Shown in pieces: positions 16,340-24,120 of a DNA stretch of 64,000 nt; positions within the stretch are counted from its first letter, which is position 1, and each line of letters begins with the position of its first letter. The translations under genes were made by a program, and so were the position numbers. Where the stretch lies: the NCBI GenBank assembly GCA_046050465.1, contig JBJOPS010000007.1, positions 43,597-107,596 of the forward strand. The letters are read 5' to 3'. The notes beneath the pieces were generated by a model, which saw nothing but the letters and a program-made list of their open reading frames with translations, searched no databases and was not told where the DNA came from. Source of the DNA: Egaibacter sp046050465 (lineage in GTDB: Bacteria > Pseudomonadota > Gammaproteobacteria > Burkholderiales > Burkholderiaceae_C).

Positions 16340-18363
16340 ACGTATTACCTGCCCGACTGGCAAACCTGCCCAGAGACAGCCGGGACACGCTGTTTTTGCT
16401 GGCGGTGATCGCCTGGGTCATCCTGCCGCAGATGAGCAACCTGCCCGCCTGGTGCAGCCTGCTCGCGGTGGGGGTGTTGCTCTGGCGCAGCTGGCTGGCC
16501 TGGACACAACGTCCACTGCCCTCGCGCTGGTGGCTGGCCATCCTGCTCGCGTTGACGATTGCAGCAACCCTGTTTACACACCGTACCCTGCTGGGGCGCG
16601 ACGCCGGTGTGACGCTTATCGTTGTGCTCCTCACGCTCAAGACACTGGAGCTGCGAGCCCGGCGCGATGCGTTTGTGGTGTTTTTTCTGAGCTTCTTCAC
16701 CATGCTCACCAACTTCTTTTTTTCGCAATCCCTGCTCACGGCTGCAGCCATGCTGATCGCTCTGCTGGGCTTGTTGACCGCGCTGGTCAACACCCACATG
16801 CCGGTGGGCAAACCACCTCTGGTGCAGGCCGCCAAAACAGCTGGCTGGATGGCGTTGCTGGGAGCGCCCATCATGGCGGTTTTGTTCCTGCTGTTTCCGC
16901 GGCTGGCGCCTTTGTGGGGCATTCCCGGTGACGGCATGACTGGTCGCAGCGGCCTGTCTGCCAGCATGCAGGTCGGCACTATCGCAACCCTGGCGCTGGA
17001 CGACAGCATCGCCATGCGTGTGCGGTTTGAAGGCTCGCCACCCCGCCAGTCTGACCTGTATTTCCGAGGACCGGTGCTATCCACGTTTGACGGGCGCGAA
17101 TGGCGACCCCTGCGCTCCGCCTTTGCGTCACGCATGCAGGCACCGGTTGACTTGCAGACCACAGGCCCGGCCGTGCGCTACCAGGTCACACTGGAAGGTA
17201 ACAGCCGCCCCTGGCTGCTGTTGCTGGACGCGGCACCGGCCAGACCCGCGCTGATGGGCTACAACATGGTGATGACGCCGGACCTGCAATGGGTCACCGA
17301 CAGACCCATTACCGACATCGTGCGTTACACAGCGCAAAGCCATGTTGAATTTCGCCATGGCCCGCGTCGCCAGACCGCCAGTTTGCAGGACTTTGTTGAC
17401 CTGCCACCGGGGTTCAATCCCCGCACGCTGGCGCTGGCCGGCGAGCTGCGGCGCGATCCCCGCTATGCCACCGCCGGGGCGGCACAGCTGATCGACGCCG
17501 CCATGGCACGCCTGCGCACCGGGGGTTACCGCTACACACTGGAGCCCGGCGTATTTGGCCAGCATACGGCCGATGAATTCTGGTTCGACCGCAAGGAGGG
17601 TTTTTGCGAACACATCGCGTCCAGCTTTGTAATTTTGATGCGGGCGCTGGACATACCGGCACGTATCGTCACCGGTTATCAGGGCGGTGAGGCCAATGCC
17701 GTCGATGGCTTGTGGATCGTGCGCCAGCGAGATGCCCACGCCTGGACTGAAGTGTGGGTGGCCGGCCAGGGATGGGTTCGCGTAGACCCGACATCTGCCG
17801 TATCGCCCTCGCGGACCGGCACCTTTGAGCGACTGCAGGCTCCCCAGGGCGTGCTCGCCAATGCACTGACGGGTGTGGTCAGCCCGGCTTTTGCGCTGAA
17901 CATGCGTGCGATGTGGGAGGCCATGAACAATGGCTGGAACCAGTGGGTACTGAACTACACACAAGGCAAACAGCTGAACATGCTGAAAAACCTCGGCTTC
18001 GAATCCCCCGGTTGGGAAGACCTGGGCTATCTGCTGATCGGCACCATCGTTGCGTTAAGCCTGCTGGGCGCAGCCTGGACGTTATGGGAGCGTACCCGCC
18101 ACGATCCCTGGCTGCGGCTGCTGGAAAACGCGGCACGGCGAATGCAACAGTTGGGCCTGGTGGTGCCACCCAACAGCGGGCCACGGCAAATGGCACGCCT
18201 GATGGTGGAGCGCTACGGTCCGACCCACACGCAGGCTCGCGCGATTCACGACTGGCTGCTGCGACTGGAGCGGCTTCGCTATGCGCCTGCAAGCACGCAT
18301 CCCGACACCTCCCGGCTGGGTACACTGCAGCGCGAACTCAACCAAATCAACTGGCCCAAGTGA
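16336..18363 (+). CDS. tgpA: TgpA-like transglutaminase (DUF3488 plus transglutaminase core)
   Basis: The 675-residue inner-membrane protein has about six N-terminal helices (residues 17-195, DUF3488) and a periplasmic transglutaminase core. The catalytic triad is visible: Cys424 in EGFCEHIASSF, His about 467 in RDAHAWTEVWV, and Asp about 484 in VRVDPTSAV. A further helix (about 567-586, LLIGTIVALSLLGAAWTLW) is followed by a cytoplasmic tail (DUF4129-like). In Pseudomonas TgpA is essential and linked to envelope integrity, but its substrate is not known. It overlaps the DUF58 stop (ATGA) and the mltB start (GTGA), so all three are translationally coupled. Confidence 0.92.
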   Translation: MNVLPARLANLPRDSRDTLFLLAVIAWVILPQMSNLPAWCSLLAVGVLLWRSWLAWTQRPLPSRWWLAILLALTIAATLFTHRTLLGRDAGVTLIVVLLTLKTLELRARRDAFVVFFLSFFTMLTNFFFSQSLLTAAAMLIALLGLLTALVNTHMPVGKPPLVQAAKTAGWMALLGAPIMAVLFLLFPRLAPLWGIPGDGMTGRSGLSASMQVGTIATLALDDSIAMRVRFEGSPPRQSDLYFRGPVLSTFDGREWRPLRSAFASRMQAPVDLQTTGPAVRYQVTLEGNSRPWLLLLDAAPARPALMGYNMVMTPDLQWVTDRPITDIVRYTAQSHVEFRHGPRRQTASLQDFVDLPPGFNPRTLALAGELRRDPRYATAGAAQLIDAAMARLRTGGYRYTLEPGVFGQHTADEFWFDRKEGFCEHIASSFVILMRALDIPARIVTGYQGGEANAVDGLWIVRQRDAHAWTEVWVAGQGWVRVDPTSAVSPSRTGTFERLQAPQGVLANALTGVVSPAFALNMRAMWEAMNNGWNQWVLNYTQGKQLNMLKNLGFESPGWEDLGYLLIGTIVALSLLGAAWTLWERTRHDPWLRLLENAARRMQQLGLVVPPNSGPRQMARLMVERYGPTHTQARAIHDWLLRLERLRYAPASTHPDTSRLGTLQRELNQINWPK

Positions 18364-19472
18364 CTTTTACGTCTTCCAAAATTGCTATTATTTTTATAGC
18401 TACCTGCGCAATACTGACGGGGGCTAATGCCCAAAACGACACTAAAAAGGCACCCATTTCCGTCAAAAAGGCATCAACCAGCGCGCAGGGCCCGGCCTAC
18501 GCCACGCGGGAAGACGTGATGCGGGTGGCCGACGACATCGCCGCCCGGCGGGACCTCGATCCCGCGTGGGTGCGCCAGGCCATCGGCCAGTCTTATTACC
18601 TGGCGCAGATCGCGCGCTTTATCCAGCCACCGCCCGCAGGCACAGCCAAAAACTGGCGCGTCTACCGCAGCCGCTTCATTGATGCAACGCGAATCAACGC
18701 TGGCGTGAAGTTCTGGCGAACCCATGCCGACATACTGGCACGGGCCGAGCAGGAATACGGTGTTCCCGCCGAGATCATTGTCGGCATCATTGGTGTGGAA
18801 ACCATTTATGGTCAGCAGACAGGCACCTTTCGTGTCATGGACGCCCTTGCCACGCTGACGTTTGACTTCCCCAAATCACACCCGCGCGCCGCAGAGCGCA
18901 GTGAGTTCTTCAAGGGTGAACTCGAACAATTTCTGAGCCTGACCAGCCGCACCAGCACCGACCCCTTCACACTGCGCGGCAGTTTTGCAGGCGCCATGGG
19001 CATGCCGCAATTCATGCCATCCAGCTGGGCCAGATACGCGGTGGATTTTGATGGTGACGGCAAAGTGGATATCTTCACCAGCCCCGCCGACGTGATTGGC
19101 TCCGTGGCCAACTACTTCAAGGCGTTCGGCTGGCAACCCGGCATGCCAACACACTACCCAGTGACGTTTGACCCGGCCCGGCTGGACAAAGAGGCGCTGC
19201 TGGCACCCGACATCCTGCCCACATTCAGCGTGACGGCGTTTCAGGCCAAAGGCGCCGTGCTGGAGGGCGCTGCCCTGCAACATTCTGGCCCTTTGGCCCT
19301 GGTGGAAGTTCAAAATGGGGATGCGCAACCCGGCTACATCGCGGGCACCGAGAATTTCTATGTAATCACCCGCTACAACTGGAGCAGTTACTACGCTCGC
19401 GCCGTCATCGATCTGGGACACGAAGTAGCGGCTGCCCGCGAAACACCCCGACAGGTCCAAATACAGCAATGA
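18360..19472 (+). CDS. mltB: Lytic murein transglycosylase B
   Basis: MltB cleaves peptidoglycan glycan strands to 1,6-anhydro products. The 370-residue product has the catalytic Glu in GVETIYGQQTGTFRVMDAL (about 147), RAAERSEFFKGELEQFL and FAGAMGMPQFMPSSW, plus the Ca-site-like DFDGDGKVDIF. GTG 18360 overlaps the tgpA stop and gives a clean signal peptide (KIAIIFIATCAILTGANAQ) with no lipobox, so it is soluble and periplasmic. That signal peptide is encoded almost entirely by repeat copy 5. No other good start is available, since the next usable codons lie inside the mature domain. Confidence 0.93.
   Translation: MTFTSSKIAIIFIATCAILTGANAQNDTKKAPISVKKASTSAQGPAYATREDVMRVADDIAARRDLDPAWVRQAIGQSYYLAQIARFIQPPPAGTAKNWRVYRSRFIDATRINAGVKFWRTHADILARAEQEYGVPAEIIVGIIGVETIYGQQTGTFRVMDALATLTFDFPKSHPRAAERSEFFKGELEQFLSLTSRTSTDPFTLRGSFAGAMGMPQFMPSSWARYAVDFDGDGKVDIFTSPADVIGSVANYFKAFGWQPGMPTHYPVTFDPARLDKEALLAPDILPTFSVTAFQAKGAVLEGAALQHSGPLALVEVQNGDAQPGYIAGTENFYVITRYNWSSYYARAVIDLGHEVAAARETPRQVQIQQ
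18378..18435 (-). repeat. Dispersed palindromic element, copy 5 (encodes the MltB signal peptide)
   Basis: The plus strand reads attgctattatttttatagc (18381-18400), a 16-base spacer TACCTGCGCAATACTG, then acgggggctaatgcc. Of the three sense frames only the one used by mltB is free of stop codons across the element. Confidence 0.85.
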
Positions 19473-19503
19473 TCCGACAACGAAGGGGAAGGCAAAACTG
19501 ACA

Positions 19504-21960
19504 TCAGGGCATCAGATGGTGCCAGTATCTGGCACCCGTTGTTCGCTCACATGCGATTGCCCGCGGGTGGTCCGAGCGCCAGGTTGCGGCACCGCAGCGC
19601 GCCGAATTGACAACCTCAATACCGCGCTGCCGATAGCGCTCCATCACAGGCGCAACCGGATGGCCAAACCGGTTTCGGTATCCCGCCTGAACCAGCGCCA
19701 GTTTGGGATGAACGGCATCCACAAACGCGGGGCTGCTGGATGTCTTGCTCCCGTGGTGCGGCATCAAAAGCCAGTCCGACTTCAGCGGCGCGGCGCCGGC
19801 CACCAGCCTGGCCTCCTGTGCTGCCTCAATGTCTCCGGTCAACAGCGCCGCCTGTGCGTCGTTCCGGCTGGCAATGCGCAGCACACAGGACATGGTGTTG
19901 GATTTCGGCAGGGCTGTCTGTCCCGGCACCGCGTAGTCTTGCGCACGCGGGTGCAGCACTTCAAAACGCACACCATCCCATGTCCAGGTCTGGCCGGCGA
20001 CACACCGTTTCACCGGGCGTACAAGACGCAACTCGTGACCGTCTTCAATCGAACTCATCAACTCCGCCTGCGGCTGCATCGCCAGCACCGCCAGCGCGCC
20101 GCCCACGTGGTCGGTGTCGCGGTGGCTGAGCATGACCGTATCCACAGTGACACCCAGAGCCCGCAACAGTGGCACCAGCACCCGGTGCCCGGCATCACTT
20201 TCCAGCGAAAACCGCGGCCCGGTGTCATACACCAGCGCATGGTTCGCCGTGCGCACGATGACGGCGTTGCCCTGCCCGATATCGGCGGCGAGCAGTTCAA
20301 ACTCGCCAACCGAGGGCCGTGGCGCCTGCCAGAGCAGCACCGGCAGCATCATCGGCAACCCCAGCACACGCACGCTCCATGGCAGTCGCAACACCAGCAG
20401 CACCCCCCCCAGCACGGCAGCCAGACCAGCCCAGAGCGGAGCCTGCGCAACGGACAGGACCGCAAACGGCACAGCCGCAAATTGCTGAAGGCACCACGAA
20501 AGTGCATTGATGGCCCAAACCACCACTGCCCAAACAGGTCCAAACACCGCCCCCAGCATCGCCAGTGGCGTGACCACCAGTGTCACCCAGGGAATGGCCA
20601 CTGCGTTGGCAACCAGGCCCACCACCGAAACCTGACCAAAAAGCAGCAAGGTCAGCGGCGCCAAACCCAGCGTGATCACCCATTGCTCCCTCAACATGGA
20701 AACAAATTGGCCTCCAGCCCTCGTCGGATAAGCACGAGCAGCTCCTGAATCTGTAGCAAATAGAACCCCCACAGCACAGAAGCTCAGCCAGAAACCAGGC
20801 TGCAGCAACGCCCAAGGGTCAATCGCCACGACCACCGCGCACGCCAGCATCCAGACATGCGGCCATGGCCAGTGTTTGCCCCAAAACCGTAGCAGACCCA
20901 CGGTAGCCAGCATCCAGATGGTGCGCTGCGAGGGCACGCCCCAGCCGCTGAAAACCGCGTAAGCCGTGGCCAGCAGCAGCCCGCCCAGCAACGCCGCACT
21001 GGGCGCCGGGAACGCCAGACACAGCGCCTCGCTGCGCCGCCAAAGCCAGCCCACCAGCAACGCGGCCAGCCAGGCAAACATGGTCACATGCAGCCCGGAA
21101 ATGCTCATCAGGTGCGCGACCCCGGTTGCACGGAAGACATCCCAATCGGCCCGCTCGATGGCGCTTTGATCACCCACCACCAGTGCGGCAATCAACCCGG
21201 CTGCGCGCCGGTCGCCTACCTGGGCATAAATGGTGTCTTTCACCCGCTGACGCACCTGCTCCACCGGGTGGCGCCAGGTTGCATCCAGACGCTGCGGCGC
21301 GGGGTCTTTGGGACCGGCACGCACGTAACCGGTAGCTTGCAGCCCCTGCTCCCACAGCCACAGTTCGTAATCGAAACCGTGCGGATTGCTGTTGCCGTGC
21401 GGCGCCTTGAGCCGCACCGCCATCTGCCAGCGTTCGCCAGCCCCCAGATCAGCCGGCTGGCGTTGCAGGGACCGCATGGAGTCGGATTGCGGCACCACAC
21501 CGGCGACATACCAGCTCAGGTACACACGCGGCGGTATGCGCACGGCATCTCCGTCCAGCGCGGCGGATTCCACCGACAAGCGAAATCGCAGACCCGACTC
21601 ATTGCGCTGCGGCATGGCCGACACCATGCCGGTCACTACCAGGTCTTTCCCCTCCAGCGCCGGACTTAACGCCTGACTGGCAAAAATGCTTGCCCGCAAG
21701 CCTGTCAAACCAAATCCCAGGGATGCCGCCAAGATCATCCAGAGCACCACTCTGGCGCCACAATTTGCTACTTTATTTATAGCAAAAAATGTATGTAAAA
21801 CAAAGGGGAGCAGCACAAAAATGGCATAAATCCGGCCCTCCAACAAATAGGCCTGCTGCAACTGCGCCACACACCCTGCCACAAAACCCGGCATCCATGA
21901 AAAAAGCGCAGCAGAAACGTCAAGCCCGCCAGCGGTGGCGGGCGGTTGCTGCATGACCAC
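19504..21960 (-). CDS. comEC: DNA internalization competence protein ComEC/Rec2
   Basis: The inner-membrane channel protein carries transforming DNA into the cytoplasm. The 818-residue product has N-terminal helices, an OB-like DUF4131 region (about 95-220), and the Competence domain with LIAALVVGDQSAIERADWDVFRATG and HLMSISGLHVTMFA (about 262-300). Many helices follow, then a C-terminal metallo-beta-lactamase-like domain with DIGQGNAVIV, LSHRDTDHVGG, LTGDIEAAQE and MPHHGSKTSSSPAFV. The first His of the usual HxHxDH is replaced (H-R-D-T-D-H). Length is normal. Repeat copy 6 lies in the second hydrophobic segment. It converges on mltB with 31 bases between. Confidence 0.93.
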   Translation of the reverse strand: MVMQQPPATAGGLDVSAALFSWMPGFVAGCVAQLQQAYLLEGRIYAIFVLLPFVLHTFFAINKVANCGARVVLWMILAASLGFGLTGLRASIFASQALSPALEGKDLVVTGMVSAMPQRNESGLRFRLSVESAALDGDAVRIPPRVYLSWYVAGVVPQSDSMRSLQRQPADLGAGERWQMAVRLKAPHGNSNPHGFDYELWLWEQGLQATGYVRAGPKDPAPQRLDATWRHPVEQVRQRVKDTIYAQVGDRRAAGLIAALVVGDQSAIERADWDVFRATGVAHLMSISGLHVTMFAWLAALLVGWLWRRSEALCLAFPAPSAALLGGLLLATAYAVFSGWGVPSQRTIWMLATVGLLRFWGKHWPWPHVWMLACAVVVAIDPWALLQPGFWLSFCAVGVLFATDSGAARAYPTRAGGQFVSMLREQWVITLGLAPLTLLLFGQVSVVGLVANAVAIPWVTLVVTPLAMLGAVFGPVWAVVVWAINALSWCLQQFAAVPFAVLSVAQAPLWAGLAAVLGGVLLVLRLPWSVRVLGLPMMLPVLLWQAPRPSVGEFELLAADIGQGNAVIVRTANHALVYDTGPRFSLESDAGHRVLVPLLRALGVTVDTVMLSHRDTDHVGGALAVLAMQPQAELMSSIEDGHELRLVRPVKRCVAGQTWTWDGVRFEVLHPRAQDYAVPGQTALPKSNTMSCVLRIASRNDAQAALLTGDIEAAQEARLVAGAAPLKSDWLLMPHHGSKTSSSPAFVDAVHPKLALVQAGYRNRFGHPVAPVMERYRQRGIEVVNSARCGAATWRSDHPRAIACERTTGARYWHHLMP
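21762..21825 (-). repeat. Dispersed palindromic element, copy 6 (inside comEC)
   Basis: The plus strand reads tttgctactttatttatagc followed by an A-rich spacer and ACAAAGGGGAGCAGCAC. In comEC it encodes VLHTFFAINKVANC at residues about 53-66. The frame is the same as in murJ copy 9 (A-I-x-x-[IV]-A). Confidence 0.6.
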
Positions 21961-21993
21961 GATGCTTACATGACACGCACGAGAGACGGGCAG

Positions 21994-22461
21994 TTATTTT
22001 TTAAGTAAACCGCCCAGCAAGCCCATCAAATCACCCGCGTTGCCCAGACCCCCGGCAGGAGCCTGGCCTTGCGGCGTCAACTGGTCAATCAATCCGGGCA
22101 ACATCTGGGACAACTGGCCCGCCAGATCACCAGAGCTGACACCCATCTTTTGGGCCATGCCGGAAATGGCATCTGCACCCAGCACCTGAGTCAGTTGCTC
22201 ACCAGAGACTGGCTGGTTGGCGCCAGTGCCAACCCAGGAACCTATCACATCACCCATGCCAGCCTGCTGGAACCTGGACATCAGGCCTCCCAACCCTCCC
22301 TGGGCACCCTCATTGCTCAACATGCCCGTGATGGCCTGCAACAACTGCGGGTTATTAGCCACCGTGCTGAGAATGCCCCCCAAACCACCCTGTGCAGTTG
22401 CAGAAGTCTGCGACTGCTGCCCACCCATCACGGCACCCAAAACAGAATCAAGTAACCCCAT
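21994..22461 (-). CDS. YidB family protein (DUF937)
   Basis: A 155-residue Gly/Gln/Leu-rich protein of the YidB family, function unknown. It shows MGLLDSVLGAVMGGQQ, FQQAGMGDVIGSWVGTGANQPVSGEQL (about 64-91, the family core) and a C-terminal GDLMGLLGGLLKK. ATG 22461 follows AAAAGGAGACATC, a strong ribosome-binding site; an upstream in-frame ATG at 22599 would add an unrelated hydrophobic extension and is unlikely. It is monocistronic as far as visible, 33 bases before the comEC start on the same strand. Confidence 0.85.
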   Translation of the reverse strand: MGLLDSVLGAVMGGQQSQTSATAQGGLGGILSTVANNPQLLQAITGMLSNEGAQGGLGGLMSRFQQAGMGDVIGSWVGTGANQPVSGEQLTQVLGADAISGMAQKMGVSSGDLAGQLSQMLPGLIDQLTPQGQAPAGGLGNAGDLMGLLGGLLKK

Positions 22462-22674
22462 GATGTCTCCTTTTAGTATGAGTATCGAAATAACGCCAAC
22501 CGGCATGATAAGAGCAAAAGCCCACTGCATGCAGGAGCCCTCAGGTACATGCCGAAATTCGCCAAACACCCATCCCCATGATGAAGTTGTGCCCCACAAC
22601 CACTCACTCGCCCTGGATCAATCGGGCAAATACTGCGTCAACACATCCGGTTCAAGTCAGTTTGCAAAATGCAG

Positions 22675-22731
22675 GTAGCTATCATTTGTATAGCTGTTAC
22701 TACATAATACAAGAGGCCTGATTGCCAATTT
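22675..22731 (-). repeat. Dispersed palindromic element, copy 7
   Basis: The plus strand reads gtagctatcatttgtatagc, a spacer with TTACTACATAATAC, then AGAGGCCTGATTGCC. It lies in the intergenic region upstream of the ridA-like gene, ending 22 bases before its ATG. The rest of the 292-base gap (22462-22753) shows nothing else recognisable. Confidence 0.7.
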
Positions 22732-22753
22732 CATCATCTGAACAGGACTATCC

Positions 22754-23212
22754 ATGAGCATTTACAACAAACTGATCGAACTCGACATAACCCTGCCCCC
22801 GATAGCGACTCCTGCCGCCGCCTATGTGCCGTTTGTGCAAACCGGCAACCTGGTTTTCCTGAGTGGCCACATCGCCAAGAAAGACGGCAAGGCATGGGTC
22901 GGGCAACTCGGTAAAAACATGAGCACCGAAGAAGGCAAGGCCGCCGCCCGCGCCATCGCCATCGATTTGATGGGCACGCTGCACGCCGCCGTAGGCGACC
23001 TGAACCGCGTCAAGCGCATCGTCAAACTGATGTCACTGGTCAACTCCACGGGCGACTTCACCGAGCAGCACTTGGTGACCAACGGTGCCAGCGAGTTGAT
23101 CGGGCAGGTGTTTGGTGGCGAGAAAGGTGCGCATGCCCGCAGTGCGTTTGGGGTGGCGCAGATTCCGCTGGGGGCTTGTGTCGAGATTGAGATGATTGTT
23201 GAACTGAGTTAG
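22754..23212 (+). CDS. RidA/YjgF family protein
   Basis: RidA-family trimers hydrolyse reactive enamine/imine intermediates or act in related deaminations. The 152-residue product is the longer subfamily with AAAYVPFVQTGNLVFLSGHIAKKDGK (about 18-43), GKAAARAIAIDLMGTLHAAVGDLNRVKRIVK and HARSAFGVAQIPLGACVEIEMIVEL at the C-terminus. The conserved Arg (HARSAFGV) that binds the substrate carboxylate is present. It stands alone and is followed by a large palindrome. Confidence 0.9.
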   Translation: MSIYNKLIELDITLPPIATPAAAYVPFVQTGNLVFLSGHIAKKDGKAWVGQLGKNMSTEEGKAAARAIAIDLMGTLHAAVGDLNRVKRIVKLMSLVNSTGDFTEQHLVTNGASELIGQVFGGEKGAHARSAFGVAQIPLGACVEIEMIVELS

Positions 23213-23229
23213 GTTTTTGCTTTTCCAGC

Positions 23230-23603
23230 GGGTTTGTTTCCCCCACTCACTCCCCCCGCCCTCTCCCGCCCCGCCGGGCGGAAGAGGGGGCCTTTGATTT
23301 GGCGTTTTCGCTCCGGACTGGGAAATATCGGGAGAGGTTGCGATTGCTTTTGGTGTGTTGAGGGTTCGGAGCGCCAGTTCCGAGCGCCGGAGGTGCGCGC
23401 GGATTTTCAGCTATTTCAAACTCACTTCATGCCAGCGCTGCCTCCGGCGCTCGGAACTCAAACCCCGAAACCTTGCCCACCGATAGCAGTGGGGATCTCT
23501 CCCGATATTTCCCTCGCAGGACACCAATAACCAAATAAGACCCCCCTCTTCCGCCCGGCGGGGCGGGAGAGGGGCTGGGGGAGTGAGTGGGGAAAACAAA
23601 CCC
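23230..23603. repeat. 374-bp imperfect inverted repeat (two facing copies of a GC-rich element)
   Basis: The left arm 23230-23393 and right arm 23441-23603 are imperfect reverse complements around a 47-base loop. Identical blocks include a 30-bp stretch at 23261-23290 matching 23542-23571 (with CCCGCCCCGCCGGGCGG), GAAATATCGGGAGAG near 23321 matched near 23505, and the inner 17 bp GTTCCGAGCGCCGGAGG (23377-23393) matched at 23441-23457. The outer ends are GGGTTTGTTT with CCCACTCACTCCCCC just inside. It occupies nearly the whole 409-base gap between convergent ridA and folK and has no open frame of note. Confidence 0.9.
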
Positions 23604-23621
23604 TTTTCCGGGTCAATAAAA

Positions 23622-24104
23622 CTAGGCAGCAAAAACCCGAATTCCCTGCCCCTGCACCGCCCGCAACTGCTCTGCCAGAACAAGACCAGGCGCAATCTCC
23701 GCCAGTGGCACAAGAACAAACGCCCGTTCAAACATTCTGGGATGCGGCACCACCAGAGACGGGCTTTCAATGCGTGCAGCGCCATACAGAAGGATGTCCA
23801 TGTCCAGCGTGCGCGGTGCGTTTGGGTAGGGCCGTTCACGTCCGGCGATCTGCTCCAGCCGTTGCAGGTGCAACAGCAGATCGGGTGCGGTCAGGCTGGT
23901 TGAAACAGCCACCACGGCGTTGATGTAGTCCGGCCCGCTGGAATCAACCGGTGCCGTGCCGTACAGGGATGATCGGTGTGTGCGGGTGGTTTGCGGCAGC
24001 AGGGCGATATCGTCTATCGCCTGCAACACGACTGCACGGGCATCCCCGAGGTTACCACCCAGGCCGATGCAGGCGGTGACGGGCTCCCTCTTCAGCAGGC
24101 TCAT
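23622..24104 (-). CDS. folK: 2-amino-4-hydroxy-6-hydroxymethyldihydropteridine pyrophosphokinase
   Basis: FolK transfers pyrophosphate from ATP to the pterin in folate synthesis. The 160-residue product has the start ACIGLGGNLGDARA, YGTAPVDSSGPDYINAV and the catalytic signature RTLDMDILLYG (98-108) with the Mg-binding D-x-D, then VPHPRMFERAFVLVPLAEIAP. It is the last gene of the minus-strand run AI-2E permease-hda-HAD-pcnB-folK, 16 bases after pcnB. Confidence 0.96.
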   Translation of the reverse strand: MSLLKREPVTACIGLGGNLGDARAVVLQAIDDIALLPQTTRTHRSSLYGTAPVDSSGPDYINAVVAVSTSLTAPDLLLHLQRLEQIAGRERPYPNAPRTLDMDILLYGAARIESPSLVVPHPRMFERAFVLVPLAEIAPGLVLAEQLRAVQGQGIRVFAA

Positions 24105-24120
24105 GAAGATTCAGGAAAAT

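Noticed and set aside
17913..18359. Upstream extension of mltB from an ATG at 17913
   Set aside because: This would overlap 450 bases of tgpA in another frame and hide the signal peptide; GTG 18360 with stop-start overlap fits better.
19516..20748. Plus-strand open frame of 410 codons over comEC
   Set aside because: Antisense to the ComEC nuclease-like domain; its translation is His/Arg/Gln-rich without a fold signature.
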